Below, piece after piece: positions 9,300 to 16,848 of a DNA stretch of 64,000 nucleotides. The position numbers were made by a program, and so were the translations under genes. Numbering within the stretch: the first letter of the stretch is position 1; each line of letters begins with the position of its first letter. The notes below the pieces were generated by a model that saw only the letters and a list, made by a program, of their open reading frames with translations, did no database searches and was not told the DNA's origin. This DNA comes from LCIL01 sp041480845 (GTDB lineage Bacteria > Patescibacteriota > Microgenomatia > UBA8517): NCBI GenBank assembly GCA_041480845.1, contig JBGPAU010000001.1, forward strand, positions 1 through 64,000. The letters are read 5' to 3'.

Positions 9300-9372
9300 A
9301 GCCGAGAGTGGGGATCGAACCCACGACCTGCGGTTTACGATACCGCCGCTCTACCAGCTGAGCTACCTCGGC
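9300..9372 (-). tRNA. tRNA-Thr (CGT)
   Basis: A complete cloverleaf: 7-bp acceptor GCCGAGG/TCTCGGC with one G-U pair, D-arm GCTC..GAGC, anticodon stem GCGGT/ACCGC with loop ATCGTAA (anticodon CGU), T-loop TTCGATC, discriminator U. No CCA is encoded. It is followed by a partial copy of its own 3' end. Confidence 0.95.
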
Positions 9373-9434
9373 ATGGGTTAATTATATCACTTGAGGCTGG
9401 TTTGGGGGATGTGTATAATTACGAGATCAAGAAA

Positions 9435-10130
9435 ATGACACATTCGTCTATTAAATTAAAGGAAGTTAAATCTTGGGATCATTATTGGGAAGGGAACGGT
9501 ATAAAAAACAAGAGATTTGTTTATAATGTTGTTGCTTCATCTTATAGGAGATTTTTAATAAGGCCATACCTGAACTATTTTATGAAAAAGTATTTTAGGC
9601 AGCATGCGAAAGTTTTGCATGCAGGTTGTGGAGGTGGAGAGGCGGATATGAATTTGCAAAATTATTTAGATATAACTGCCTTAGATTTTTCTCAAAATGC
9701 GCTTAAGAAATACCGAATCAGACACATGGGGAAATGCTCAATTCTAACGGGGGACGTGCGATCTCTCAAATTTAAATCCTCATCTTTTGATGGGGTCTAC
9801 AATTTAGGTGTATTAGAACACTTTCAGAAAGATGATATAGAAAAAATTCTGAAAGGTTTTCATAGAGTTTTAAAGAAAGACGGGACTTTAGTTATATTTT
9901 GGCCTCCGGAATTTGGGATAAGTGTGTCATTTTTTAAGATCCTTGTTTTTATTTGTAGGGGCATCCTGAATATTAATAATGTAGAATTCCATCCGGTCGA
10001 GGTTTCCCGGTTGCGGTCAAAAGCTGAAGCCAGGAAGATTTTTAAAGATTCCGGATTTCGTGTAATCGAATGCTCCTACGGGTTGCGGGATCTTTTTACA
10101 TACGTAGTCATAGTAGCCAAGAAGAAGTAG
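9435..10130 (+). CDS. Class I SAM-dependent methyltransferase
   Basis: A 231-residue protein with motif I VLHAGCGGGEAD (about residues 62-73), motif II TALDFS, and the post-motif region FDGVYNLGVLEHFQKDD followed by LKKDGTLVIFWPP. This is the type-11 methyltransferase layout. The first ATG after the tRNA-Thr gene, at 9435, gives a sensible N-terminus; the open frame further upstream runs through the tRNA and was discarded. It stands alone and converges on the membrane-protein gene 3 bp downstream. The substrate is unknown; the neighbouring glycan locus suggests a sugar or lipid. Confidence 0.8.
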   Translation: MTHSSIKLKEVKSWDHYWEGNGIKNKRFVYNVVASSYRRFLIRPYLNYFMKKYFRQHAKVLHAGCGGGEADMNLQNYLDITALDFSQNALKKYRIRHMGKCSILTGDVRSLKFKSSSFDGVYNLGVLEHFQKDDIEKILKGFHRVLKKDGTLVIFWPPEFGISVSFFKILVFICRGILNINNVEFHPVEVSRLRSKAEARKIFKDSGFRVIECSYGLRDLFTYVVIVAKKK

Positions 10131-10133
10131 GCG

Positions 10134-11390
10134 TCAATAAAGGACCTTTTTGTAGAAAAAGTAATTCAACCCCTTATCCTTAATAACCTCAAAGGCTTTT
10201 ATCGGGCTTTCAAATTGTCCCCTGAAAAACATAGGAAAAGTCAAATTATTGTTATGAATCATATTCGGTTTGTCGGTATAATAATGGAAAATTGTCAGTA
10301 AATTCCAAGAAAAAAGCAAAATAAATAAGATCGCGATCTTTTTGACGCTTATTTTCTTGATAAAACTCGCCAGGCCGAAAGCAAAATAGGGTATCCCTCC
10401 AATTATCCACCTTTGTCCAAATTCAACCGAAATACTTGCCCAGAAGGAACAAAGAAGTATTAGCAGTGTAAGAGAAAGTAAAAATAGGAATTTGCGAGAT
10501 TTGACCAAACCGATAAAACTAAATATATAAATAGGGGTCCAGGTAAAAAGTCCCCGTCTGGCTGTGAATAAAAATTCCATGACTTTTGTAATTGAAATAG
10601 TGAATTGACTGATCCCGGCGCCTTCAGTTAAATAAGGCATGTGGAAAGCATTTCCGGACATAACATAATAACTCCAAAAAAGGGGGGAGGAAAAAACAAC
10701 TGCGGAAATAAATATAGTCGCCCAGTTTTTAATTGCTGGAGAACCTTTTAGTATTTGCCAGTAAATTGGAATTAACAGAATTATGTCGGCAACCCGGGTG
10801 ATAAATAGAAGTCCCGATAATGCGCCAAAAAGAAAATAGTTTATAAATTTTTTGTCAAATTTGTAAGTCATGTAGAGCAGGAATGAGATTATAAAAAATG
10901 ATGGTTGATGGGAAAGAGCCGGTTCAAAGGAAGAGTAATAAAATAAGTTTGAGGCAAAGAAGAAGAAAAGGACTGAAAAGGACGCAATTTTTTTGGAAAA
11001 AAAGTTTTGCAAATACCTTTCAAGAAAATATAAACCTCCCATGACGAGAAGTATTCCGGTTAAACCCGGGCCAGCCTCAAAAACCATACTGAACCTATCG
11101 GAGGAAAAAAGAGAAATCAGAGCAACCGAAGGGATCCAAATGATTCCCGTGCCTATCGGATAGGGATTTATAGTCCGGTCCCAGAAAAAACGGCTGAATT
11201 CGCCCTTCACACCTTGAAATGTTCCCAGAGAGTGGTAAATTGGGCCGAAATTCAGGCCTTTGTCAAAAAAGAGTGCTTGGGTATAAGCGTAGAAGCCATT
11301 ACCGTCTCCATAAATTCCATGTCTGATCGAAATTAAGTGGATTATAAAGATCGTGAAGCAGATGATAAAAAGCAAGAAATATTTTTTCAT
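10134..11390 (-). CDS. GT-C-like multi-spanning membrane glycosyltransferase
   Basis: A 418-residue protein with about 10-11 hydrophobic helices. The first external loop (RHGIYGDGNGFYAYTQ, about residues 25-40) has the acidic position used by GT39/GT83-type enzymes. A second loop, FFWDRTINPYPIGTGIIW, follows. Such proteins transfer a sugar from polyprenyl phosphate to an external acceptor. I chose the ATG at 11390 (a GTG at 11393 is the alternative) because a perfect TATAAT (11396-11401) sits 5 bp before it, suggesting a leaderless transcript. Assignment rests on topology rather than strong motifs. Confidence 0.65.
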   Translation of the reverse strand: MKKYFLLFIICFTIFIIHLISIRHGIYGDGNGFYAYTQALFFDKGLNFGPIYHSLGTFQGVKGEFSRFFWDRTINPYPIGTGIIWIPSVALISLFSSDRFSMVFEAGPGLTGILLVMGGLYFLERYLQNFFSKKIASFSVLFFFFASNLFYYSSFEPALSHQPSFFIISFLLYMTYKFDKKFINYFLFGALSGLLFITRVADIILLIPIYWQILKGSPAIKNWATIFISAVVFSSPLFWSYYVMSGNAFHMPYLTEGAGISQFTISITKVMEFLFTARRGLFTWTPIYIFSFIGLVKSRKFLFLLSLTLLILLCSFWASISVEFGQRWIIGGIPYFAFGLASFIKKISVKKIAILFILLFSWNLLTIFHYYTDKPNMIHNNNLTFPMFFRGQFESPIKAFEVIKDKGLNYFFYKKVLY

Positions 11391-11410
11391 CACCGATTAT
11401 ATAACTATTG

Positions 11411-11481
11411 AGCGGGTAAGGGGAGTCGAACCCCTATCTGTTCCTTGGGAAGGAACCATTAGGCCGTTTAACTATACCCGC
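11411..11481 (-). tRNA. tRNA-Gly (CCC)
   Basis: Acceptor GCGGGTA/TACCCGC, anticodon stem GTTCC/GGAAC with loop TTCCCAA (anticodon CCC), T-loop TTCGACT, discriminator U. No encoded CCA. It lies directly upstream of the leaderless membrane-protein gene on the same strand. Confidence 0.94.
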
Positions 11482-11523
11482 ATTTAAGCTTGCGAGCATA
11501 ATTATAGCACTGGCTACGCTTTC

Positions 11524-12060
11524 TTATCTAGGAAGCACGAAAACATTCCCCGCATGAATTATCCCGGGATTTACCAACTTATTTGCTTTGGCAATTTCTA
11601 CCCACTTAAATCCGTCCCCGTATGCCTTAACTGCAATATTCCATAGGCAATCTCCCTTAACAACTGTATATGTATTACCCGTAACTGGTAACACTTTAGC
11701 AACAGTTGCCACTTTCTTGGTTGATGTTGGTTGTTTTGGCGAAACGTCAGGAATAACCAATTTTTGTCCGACTTCGATAGTATCGATTTTAAGTCCGTTT
11801 ACCTTTTTTATATCTACCCAGTTATAACCGCTCCCAAAAGAATCTTCCGCGATTGACCAAAGAGTCTCTCCTTTTACTACAACATGCTCCTTCGTACTAG
11901 TTTGAGTGGAAGTTCCCGGAATTGTTCCCGCGCTTTTGTCTTTAAAATAGTTAACAATCAGAACACCAACGATAACAATAACGACAGCACCTAAGACCAT
12001 GCTGATAGTTTCTTCATTTAACTTAATTTTTTTGAGGAAATTTTTTAGATCAAAATTCAA
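11524..12060 (-). CDS. Membrane-anchored protein with two LysM domains
   Basis: One transmembrane helix lies near residues 18-40 (VVIVIVGVLIVNYF). It is followed by a Ser/Thr-rich spacer and two LysM modules: HVVVKGETLWSIAEDSFG through GQKLVIPD (about 58-105), and YTVVKGDCLWNIAVKAYG through the C-terminal VFVLPR (about 131-178). LysM binds peptidoglycan or chitin-like N-acetylglucosamine polymers, so this is likely an outward wall-binding anchor. The start is a TTG at 12060, supported by GGGGTGAG five bases upstream. Confidence 0.87.
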   Translation of the reverse strand: MNFDLKNFLKKIKLNEETISMVLGAVVIVIVGVLIVNYFKDKSAGTIPGTSTQTSTKEHVVVKGETLWSIAEDSFGSGYNWVDIKKVNGLKIDTIEVGQKLVIPDVSPKQPTSTKKVATVAKVLPVTGNTYTVVKGDCLWNIAVKAYGDGFKWVEIAKANKLVNPGIIHAGNVFVLPR

Positions 12061-12193
12061 ATTTACTCACCCCGCTTCTTCAGGGCAGAAGTAGCCTGAA
12101 TGTAAAGGAAGAACCAATTGAAGTCAAGTGGCTATTTGTTTAGAGAGTGTACATAGCTTGCACCATGTCTAAAATTATGCAATGATCATTTAA

Positions 12194-12604
12194 ATGAATA
12201 TAACCTCAAACATTAAAGGACAATTGGCTGTAAGTAAAACCGAACTTAGAGCATTGGAATTAGGATTTTTACCCTCCAGGCCGCTCTTTGATACAAGATA
12301 CGACTTGATTATTGATGATCACGAATCTTTGGTTCGTGTACAAATTAAGTATGCTGACGGGAAATCTGCAAATAGTACTGGAGTTGTTGTAACAAAATTG
12401 GAATATATTGACAGGCAAAAGAAAACTTTTACATATAGGGATGAGGAGGTAGATGCCTTAATTGTGTATATCCCGAAAGTTGACAAACTGTGTTATATAC
12501 CCAAAAAGCTGTTTATTGGGAAAAGAAAATTAAATATTCGAATTTCAAAATCCAAAAATAACCAGAAAAAAGGCATAATTGCGGCAGAAGACTATTACTG
12601 GTAG
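12194..12604 (+). CDS. PD-(D/E)XK homing-endonuclease-like protein next to an intron-bearing tRNA
   Basis: A 136-residue protein with the PD-(D/E)XK core: E in KTELRALELG (about residue 20), D in TRYDLIIDD (about 38), and the Q-I-K strand VRVQIKYA (about 51-57). The order and size match the I-Ssp6803I-type family (PF11645), whose founding member is encoded in a cyanobacterial tRNA group I intron. Here the gene is not inside the intron. It ends 11 bp before a tRNA-Asp gene split by a group I intron, on the same strand. The inferred job is to cut intronless tRNA-Asp alleles and so spread the intron. Confidence 0.75.
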   Translation: MNITSNIKGQLAVSKTELRALELGFLPSRPLFDTRYDLIIDDHESLVRVQIKYADGKSANSTGVVVTKLEYIDRQKKTFTYRDEEVDALIVYIPKVDKLCYIPKKLFIGKRKLNIRISKSKNNQKKGIIAAEDYYW

Positions 12605-12650
12605 AATACGCATGTGGGGTCGTAGCTCAATGGCTAGAGCGCTTCCCTGT

Positions 12651-12867
12651 CAAATGTGGCAGCGCCCCGGTGTGAATTGGGGTGTAAAACCAGGCTAATT
12701 CGGGGAACATCCGGAGTTTATCGAAGGACAATCCCGAGCTAAATTTCTAGATAACGTTTTGGGCTGTAAGTCCTGAGCGAAGTCGAAGGATAAATGTGTA
12801 GAGACTATATACCTGGCTCCTTTTAAAGGATGATGAGATAGTCCAAACTTTTTGAAATAAGAAGGAG
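12651..12867 (+). other. Group I self-splicing intron in the tRNA-Asp anticodon
   Basis: A 217-nt insertion with group I hallmarks. The 5' exon ends in U, which pairs with G in the guide (CUGU with GCAG at 12659-12662, giving P1 with the required U-G). GUG at 12656-12658 can pair with the 3' exon start CAC as P10. The intron ends in G. P/Q strands CTAATTCGGG and CCCGAGC form P4; R (GAGACTA, 12801-12807) and S (TAGTCC) form P7; CCAGG and CCTGG form P3; TCCTTT/AAAGGA forms P8. No ORF is encoded, so any endonuclease must act in trans. Confidence 0.9.
12771..12790 (+). repeat. REP-like short repeat inside the group I intron
   Basis: TCCTGAGCGAAGTCGAAGGA lies between the Q and R strands, in the peripheral P6 region. 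Near-identical copies occur at 36612-36631 and 62252-62270. The outer TCCT/AGGA can pair. Its presence suggests a short mobile sequence landed in a tolerant loop of the intron. Confidence 0.65.
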
Positions 12868-12920
12868 CACGGAAGAGGTTGCGAGTCCGAATCTCGTCGA
12901 CCCCGCCCACATTTAAAGGA

Positions 12921-13241
12921 ATGGAATCTTTTAAACCAAGATGTCATCGCACAGTTGGGGAGGTTATGGAGATAGCCAATACAGGATACGCCTCAAAAGT
13001 ATCTGAGTGTATTCTAAATGGGGATTTAGCTCAGCTCCCCGATGAAGAAGCTCAAGGTATTCTTCGATTAGCGATTACCAAAGCCAGGTCATATTCGGAG
13101 GATATGGTGGTTCCGATTACACAGCCAGGTTTTGAAATCGAATATAATTTTAGACAAAGACAAACCGAGCGTTTAGACACGTTGGATTTCCACCATGGAC
13201 CACTTAAAGATATAGTGAAAACCCTTTATAATGATGGTTGA
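12921..13241 (+). CDS. Hypothetical protein upstream of polX
   Basis: A 106-residue soluble protein that I do not recognise. It is mildly acidic with a helical middle (LPDEEAQGILRLAITKAR). The ATG at 12921 is preceded by AAAGGA at very short spacing; a second ATG at 12966 is a possible start. The longer open frame reaches back into the tRNA-Asp exon and was not used. Its stop overlaps the polX start as TGATG, so it is probably co-translated with polX. Confidence 0.55.
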   Translation: MESFKPRCHRTVGEVMEIANTGYASKVSECILNGDLAQLPDEEAQGILRLAITKARSYSEDMVVPITQPGFEIEYNFRQRQTERLDTLDFHHGPLKDIVKTLYNDG

Positions 13242-14983
13242 TGTTACCAACTACTTCTCCTTTAACAAATCTTGAAATTGCGGAACTGCTGCGCGATGTT
13301 GCAGCCGCTTACCGGTTTAAAGATCAAATGAGATATAAGTTCCAAATAATTGCCTATGAGCGGGCGGCGGATGCAGTAGAGCATGCTACGAGTGAGCTTA
13401 AGGACCTTTGGGATGATAAAAAGCTTGAGGAAGTGCCGGGAATCGGGCCCGGCATTGCCGAGCATCTTGATGAAATTTTCCGTACAGGAAAATCAAAACA
13501 TTTTGAAAGTTTGATGAAAGGAATCCCTAAAGATGCATTTAAATTAATGGAACTTCCCGGAATAGGCATTAAAACTGCCATGAAATTGATTAATGAGGGG
13601 TCTCGGAAAGAAGTAGAAGAAAAACTAAAAGAAGTTAAGGCAAAAGAAAAGAAGGCAAAAAGACACCTTTTGCCGTACGCTTCGCTTATCGCCTCAGAAT
13701 TAATGGAGTATTTGCTGAAAAATAAGGCAGTAATGCGTGTGGACCCGCTAGGAAGCCTTAGACGCCAGGCATCAACCATAGGAGACATAGACCTTGCAGT
13801 GGCTACACGTAACCCTCTGGAAGTTTTGGAGTACTTTACAAAATATCCGAAATCCCAACAAACAATAGAGAAAGGAGAACATACGGCGTCAATCCTTCTG
13901 CCGGGAGGTGTTCAGGTCGATCTGATGGCCCAACTGTCGGAATCTTATGGATCACTTCTTCAACATTTTACGGGGTCAAAGCATCACAATATTGCCCTGC
14001 GTGAATATGCCCTCAAAAAAGGATTGAGTTTATCGGAGTACGGAATAAAAGAACTAAAAAGGAGTGCATCACTTCGTGGGAAAAGTGAAAGACTAAAAGC
14101 GTTTTCTGATGAGAAAAAATTTTATAATTTTCTCGGTTTGGATTATATCGAGCCGGAACTTAGGGAAGATACGGGAGAAATTGAAGCGGCTAAAGAGCAC
14201 AGACTGCCAAGTTTAGTTGAGTTGAAAGATATAAAAAGTGATTTGCAGATCCATTCGAACTTTGATATAGAAACAAGCCATGATTTAGGTGAGAGTAGTA
14301 TGGAGGAAATAGTAAAAAAGGCAAATGAACTTAAATACGAATACATTGCGTTTACGGAACACAACCCTAGCCAACAGGGACATTCGGATACCCAAATTGT
14401 GGAGATTTTAAAAAAGAAGCGTGAAAAAGTAGATCAATTAAATTACTCACTAAAAAAGGATAGTAATAATGGAATACAAAAAGTGTTCAACAGCCTTGAA
14501 ATTGACATAAAACCCGACGGGAGCCTTCCTATACCCGATTTAGGTCTGGATACACTCGACTTTGCATTGGTGTCAATTCATTCGAGTTTTGAGCTTGAAC
14601 GCGATATTCAAACCAAAAGAGTTCTTTCAGCCTTATCTCATCCGAAAGTGAAAATATTTGCTCATCCTACCGGGCGAAAATTGAACGAAAGGGAAGGTGC
14701 GGAACTGAATTGGCCGGAAATTTTTGAATTTTGCCTGAAAAATAATAAGTTGATCGAAATTAATTGCGATCCTATGCGTCTTGATCTTCCGGACACGCTT
14801 GTCCGCGAAGCCGTGAAACTTGGTGTAAAATTATCCTTTGGGACGGACGCACACCATGTTGACGGAATGAATAATATGATTTTTGGAGTTTCCGTTGCCC
14901 GTCGCGGGTGGGCAACAAAGAATGATATAATCAATACTCGAACTCTTAATGAGTTCGAGATGTTTTTGAAAGAAGGTGAATAA
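13241..14983 (+). CDS. polX: DNA polymerase X with C-terminal PHP domain
   Basis: A 580-residue protein of normal bacterial PolX length. It starts with an 8-kDa helix-hairpin-helix region (PGIGPGIAEHL near residue 70, and a second LPGIGIKTAMKL). The Pol-beta nucleotidyltransferase site GSLRRQASTIGDIDLAVAT supplies the GS and DxD metal ligands, and VQVDLMA the third Asp. The PHP domain starts near residue 333. Its first motif reads LQIHSN where most PHP nucleases have HxH, so one metal ligand is Gln; EHNPS, FAHPTGR and FGTDAHH keep other ligands. Likely role: gap-filling repair synthesis. The lemA start follows after one codon in the same frame. Confidence 0.92.
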   Translation: MLPTTSPLTNLEIAELLRDVAAAYRFKDQMRYKFQIIAYERAADAVEHATSELKDLWDDKKLEEVPGIGPGIAEHLDEIFRTGKSKHFESLMKGIPKDAFKLMELPGIGIKTAMKLINEGSRKEVEEKLKEVKAKEKKAKRHLLPYASLIASELMEYLLKNKAVMRVDPLGSLRRQASTIGDIDLAVATRNPLEVLEYFTKYPKSQQTIEKGEHTASILLPGGVQVDLMAQLSESYGSLLQHFTGSKHHNIALREYALKKGLSLSEYGIKELKRSASLRGKSERLKAFSDEKKFYNFLGLDYIEPELREDTGEIEAAKEHRLPSLVELKDIKSDLQIHSNFDIETSHDLGESSMEEIVKKANELKYEYIAFTEHNPSQQGHSDTQIVEILKKKREKVDQLNYSLKKDSNNGIQKVFNSLEIDIKPDGSLPIPDLGLDTLDFALVSIHSSFELERDIQTKRVLSALSHPKVKIFAHPTGRKLNEREGAELNWPEIFEFCLKNNKLIEINCDPMRLDLPDTLVREAVKLGVKLSFGTDAHHVDGMNNMIFGVSVARRGWATKNDIINTRTLNEFEMFLKEGE

Positions 14984-14986
14984 ATA

Positions 14987-15568
14987 ATGCCATATATTTT
15001 GTTAGTTATTGTTGCAATCTTAGTTCTTTGGATTATTTCTATTTATAATTTTTTTGTTTCCAGTAAAACAAGGGTTGGTGCGTCAATTCAGGAGATAGGT
15101 AACCAACTAAAGCGCCAGGCAGAGCTTATTCCGAATTTGGAGGCTTCGGCAAAAGGGTATCTTGCTCACGAAAAAGGTATATTTAACGAACTTACGGCTG
15201 CAAGAAAAGCAATATCTTCGGCGGTAGATTCGGGAAATTTGAAGAAAATGGCCGATGCGGGCAAAATGTTGTCCGATGTTCTACCTAAAATTCAGGTAGT
15301 CGTTGAAAGCAATCCCGAAATAAAAGGAAGTGAGGTTGTTAAGAACTTAATGGATGAACTAAGAGACACCTCAGACAAAGTGATGTACGCCAGACGGCTT
15401 TTGATCGACTTAACAGCCGACTACAATGTCAGATTGGTTTCTTTTCCGAGTAGTGTGATCGCAGGGATATTTCATTTTGAAAAACTCAAAGGTTTTGAAA
15501 CTCCTATGGAGGCAGATGAGTTGAAGGTTACCGGTGAGGAGATGAAAACACCTAAAATTAATCTGTGA
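14987..15568 (+). CDS. lemA: LemA family protein
   Basis: A 193-residue protein with an N-terminal transmembrane helix (LLVIVAILVLWIISIYNFF) followed by the helical LemA domain. Recognisable are the family's RQAELIPNLEASAKGYLAHEKG and the late DYNVRLVSFPSSVIAGIF (NxxxxxFPxxxxA). LemA proteins are short single-span helical proteins often paired with HtpX, exactly as here; their biochemical role is not firmly known. It follows polX by 3 bp. Its stop overlaps the GTG start of htpX by 4 nt. Confidence 0.93.
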   Translation: MPYILLVIVAILVLWIISIYNFFVSSKTRVGASIQEIGNQLKRQAELIPNLEASAKGYLAHEKGIFNELTAARKAISSAVDSGNLKKMADAGKMLSDVLPKIQVVVESNPEIKGSEVVKNLMDELRDTSDKVMYARRLLIDLTADYNVRLVSFPSSVIAGIFHFEKLKGFETPMEADELKVTGEEMKTPKINL

Positions 15569-16494
15569 AGAATATTTACGAGGTGCAGTCGGCCAATAAG
15601 TTGAAAAGCGCAATTATAGTTGGGCTTTTTGTGGTCTTTGTATTTTTGGCCACTTATATTCTTACAAATGCTTACGGTTACTATATGGGCTACCAACCGG
15701 GCGGACTTGGCTTTTTTGGAATTGCACTAATTGTTTCGGGAGTATCGAGTTTTATTAGTTATTATTATTCGGATAAAATTGTACTCGGAATATCAGGCGC
15801 AAGGCGGGCCAACCCCACGGAAGATAAACTTTTTACGCAAGTTATCGAAAATTTATGCATAGGGGCGGGTCTTTCCAAACCAGCCCTTTATGTGATTGAT
15901 GATCCTTCTCCCAATGCCTTTGCCACGGGCCGCGATCCAAGTCATGCGGTAATCTGTGCAACGACCGGTCTTTTATCAAAACTTGACAGAAGTGAGATGG
16001 AGGGAGTCTTTGCTCACGAATTAACTCATATTAAAAGTTACGATACGCGTCTTATGGCGGTAGTTGCCGTAATGGTGGGGCTTATAGCGCTTCTCGGGGA
16101 TTGGTTTATGAGAAGTATGTGGTGGGGAGGTCGAAGGCGGAGCGACAATGAAGGAGAAGCGGCGACAATTTTTATTGTCCTAGGAATCATATTTGCAATA
16201 CTTTCCCCTATTGTTGGCACCTTGATTCAGTTGGCGATTAGCAGACGCCGTGAATTTGTGGCTGATGCAGGGTCGGTGGCGATTACGCGTCAACCCCAAG
16301 ACTTAATTTCTGCCTTACAAAAAATTTCTGAAGATCCTGAAACACTCCGGAGCGCAAATAAAGCCACGGCTCACCTTTATATAGAAAATCCTTTTAAAAA
16401 GAAAGGGCACGGAAAAGTCGGTTGGTTTTCTGGCATTTTTGATACCCATCCTCCTATCACTGAGAGAATTAAAGCTCTCAAAAGCATGGCTTAG
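15565..16494 (+). CDS. htpX: Membrane zinc metalloprotease HtpX (M48)
   Basis: A 309-residue integral membrane protease. Two N-terminal helices are followed by the catalytic HELTH motif (about residue 151) and a later EFVADAGSV that supplies the third zinc ligand Glu. Two more hydrophobic helices lie between them. The family degrades misfolded membrane proteins on the cytosolic side. The GTG start at 15565 overlaps the lemA stop, so the pair is coupled. SPNAFATGRDPSHAVICATTGLL is the conserved pre-HExxH region. Confidence 0.94.
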   Translation: MKNIYEVQSANKLKSAIIVGLFVVFVFLATYILTNAYGYYMGYQPGGLGFFGIALIVSGVSSFISYYYSDKIVLGISGARRANPTEDKLFTQVIENLCIGAGLSKPALYVIDDPSPNAFATGRDPSHAVICATTGLLSKLDRSEMEGVFAHELTHIKSYDTRLMAVVAVMVGLIALLGDWFMRSMWWGGRRRSDNEGEAATIFIVLGIIFAILSPIVGTLIQLAISRRREFVADAGSVAITRQPQDLISALQKISEDPETLRSANKATAHLYIENPFKKKGHGKVGWFSGIFDTHPPITERIKALKSMA

Positions 16495-16536
16495 CTTCTT
16501 GTGAAAATTCCTTTTTGGAATTATCATTACTAAAGT

Positions 16537-16848
16537 ATGGCAAAGCTAACAAAAGCAGACATTCTTCATGTCGCCAGTCTCGCGAAGATCGAAATAAGTG
16601 ATGCAGAAGTAGAAAAATATTCTGAACAACTTTCCAAAGTGGTAGATTATTTTAGTGCCCTCTCGGAAGTAGATACGAAGAATATTGAACCCACCAACCA
16701 AACCACAGGCCTGGAAAATGTTTTTAGACCGGATGAGGTAGCCGCGGAAAATTGTTTAACTCAGGATGCGGCAATTTCCGGAACCGACAATATCCATAAC
16801 GGATATTTTAAGGTCAAGGCTATTTTGACCGAAAGGACGGACAAATAA
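16537..16848 (+). CDS. gatC: Asp/Glu-tRNA amidotransferase subunit C
   Basis: A 103-residue small subunit with the family pattern: HVASLAKIEISDAEVEKYSEQLSKVVDYF at the N-terminus, VDTKNIEPTNQTTGLENVFRPDEV in the middle, and a C-terminal GYFKVKAI. It stabilises the GatA-GatB interface in the amidotransferase that converts Glu-tRNA(Gln) (and possibly Asp-tRNA(Asn)) to the amidated form. Its UAA stop is directly followed by the gatA ATG in the same frame. Confidence 0.94.
   Translation: MAKLTKADILHVASLAKIEISDAEVEKYSEQLSKVVDYFSALSEVDTKNIEPTNQTTGLENVFRPDEVAAENCLTQDAAISGTDNIHNGYFKVKAILTERTDK

Larger units (their letters stand above)
12616..12905 (+). tRNA. tRNA-Asp (GTC), interrupted by a group I intron
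   Basis: Exon 1 (12616-12650) and exon 2 (12868-12905) join into a regular cloverleaf: acceptor GGGGTCG/CGACCCC, D-arm GCTC..GAGC, anticodon stem CTTCC/GGAAG, loop CTGTCAC with anticodon GUC, T-loop TCCGAAT, discriminator G. The split falls inside the anticodon, between U35 and C36. Unspliced RNA could not be a working tRNA, so this gene depends on splicing. Confidence 0.9.

Noticed and set aside
9161..9381. Frames with peptides such as RVGIEPTTCGLR and AESGDRTHDL around tRNA-Thr
   Set aside because: These are typical false proteins from antisense tRNA sequence. The cloverleaf accounts for them.
12695..12910. Minus-strand frame crossing the tRNA-Asp intron
   Set aside because: It lies over the intron core and exon 2, its peptide resembles false ORFs read from tRNA genes, and the RNA structure explains the bases.
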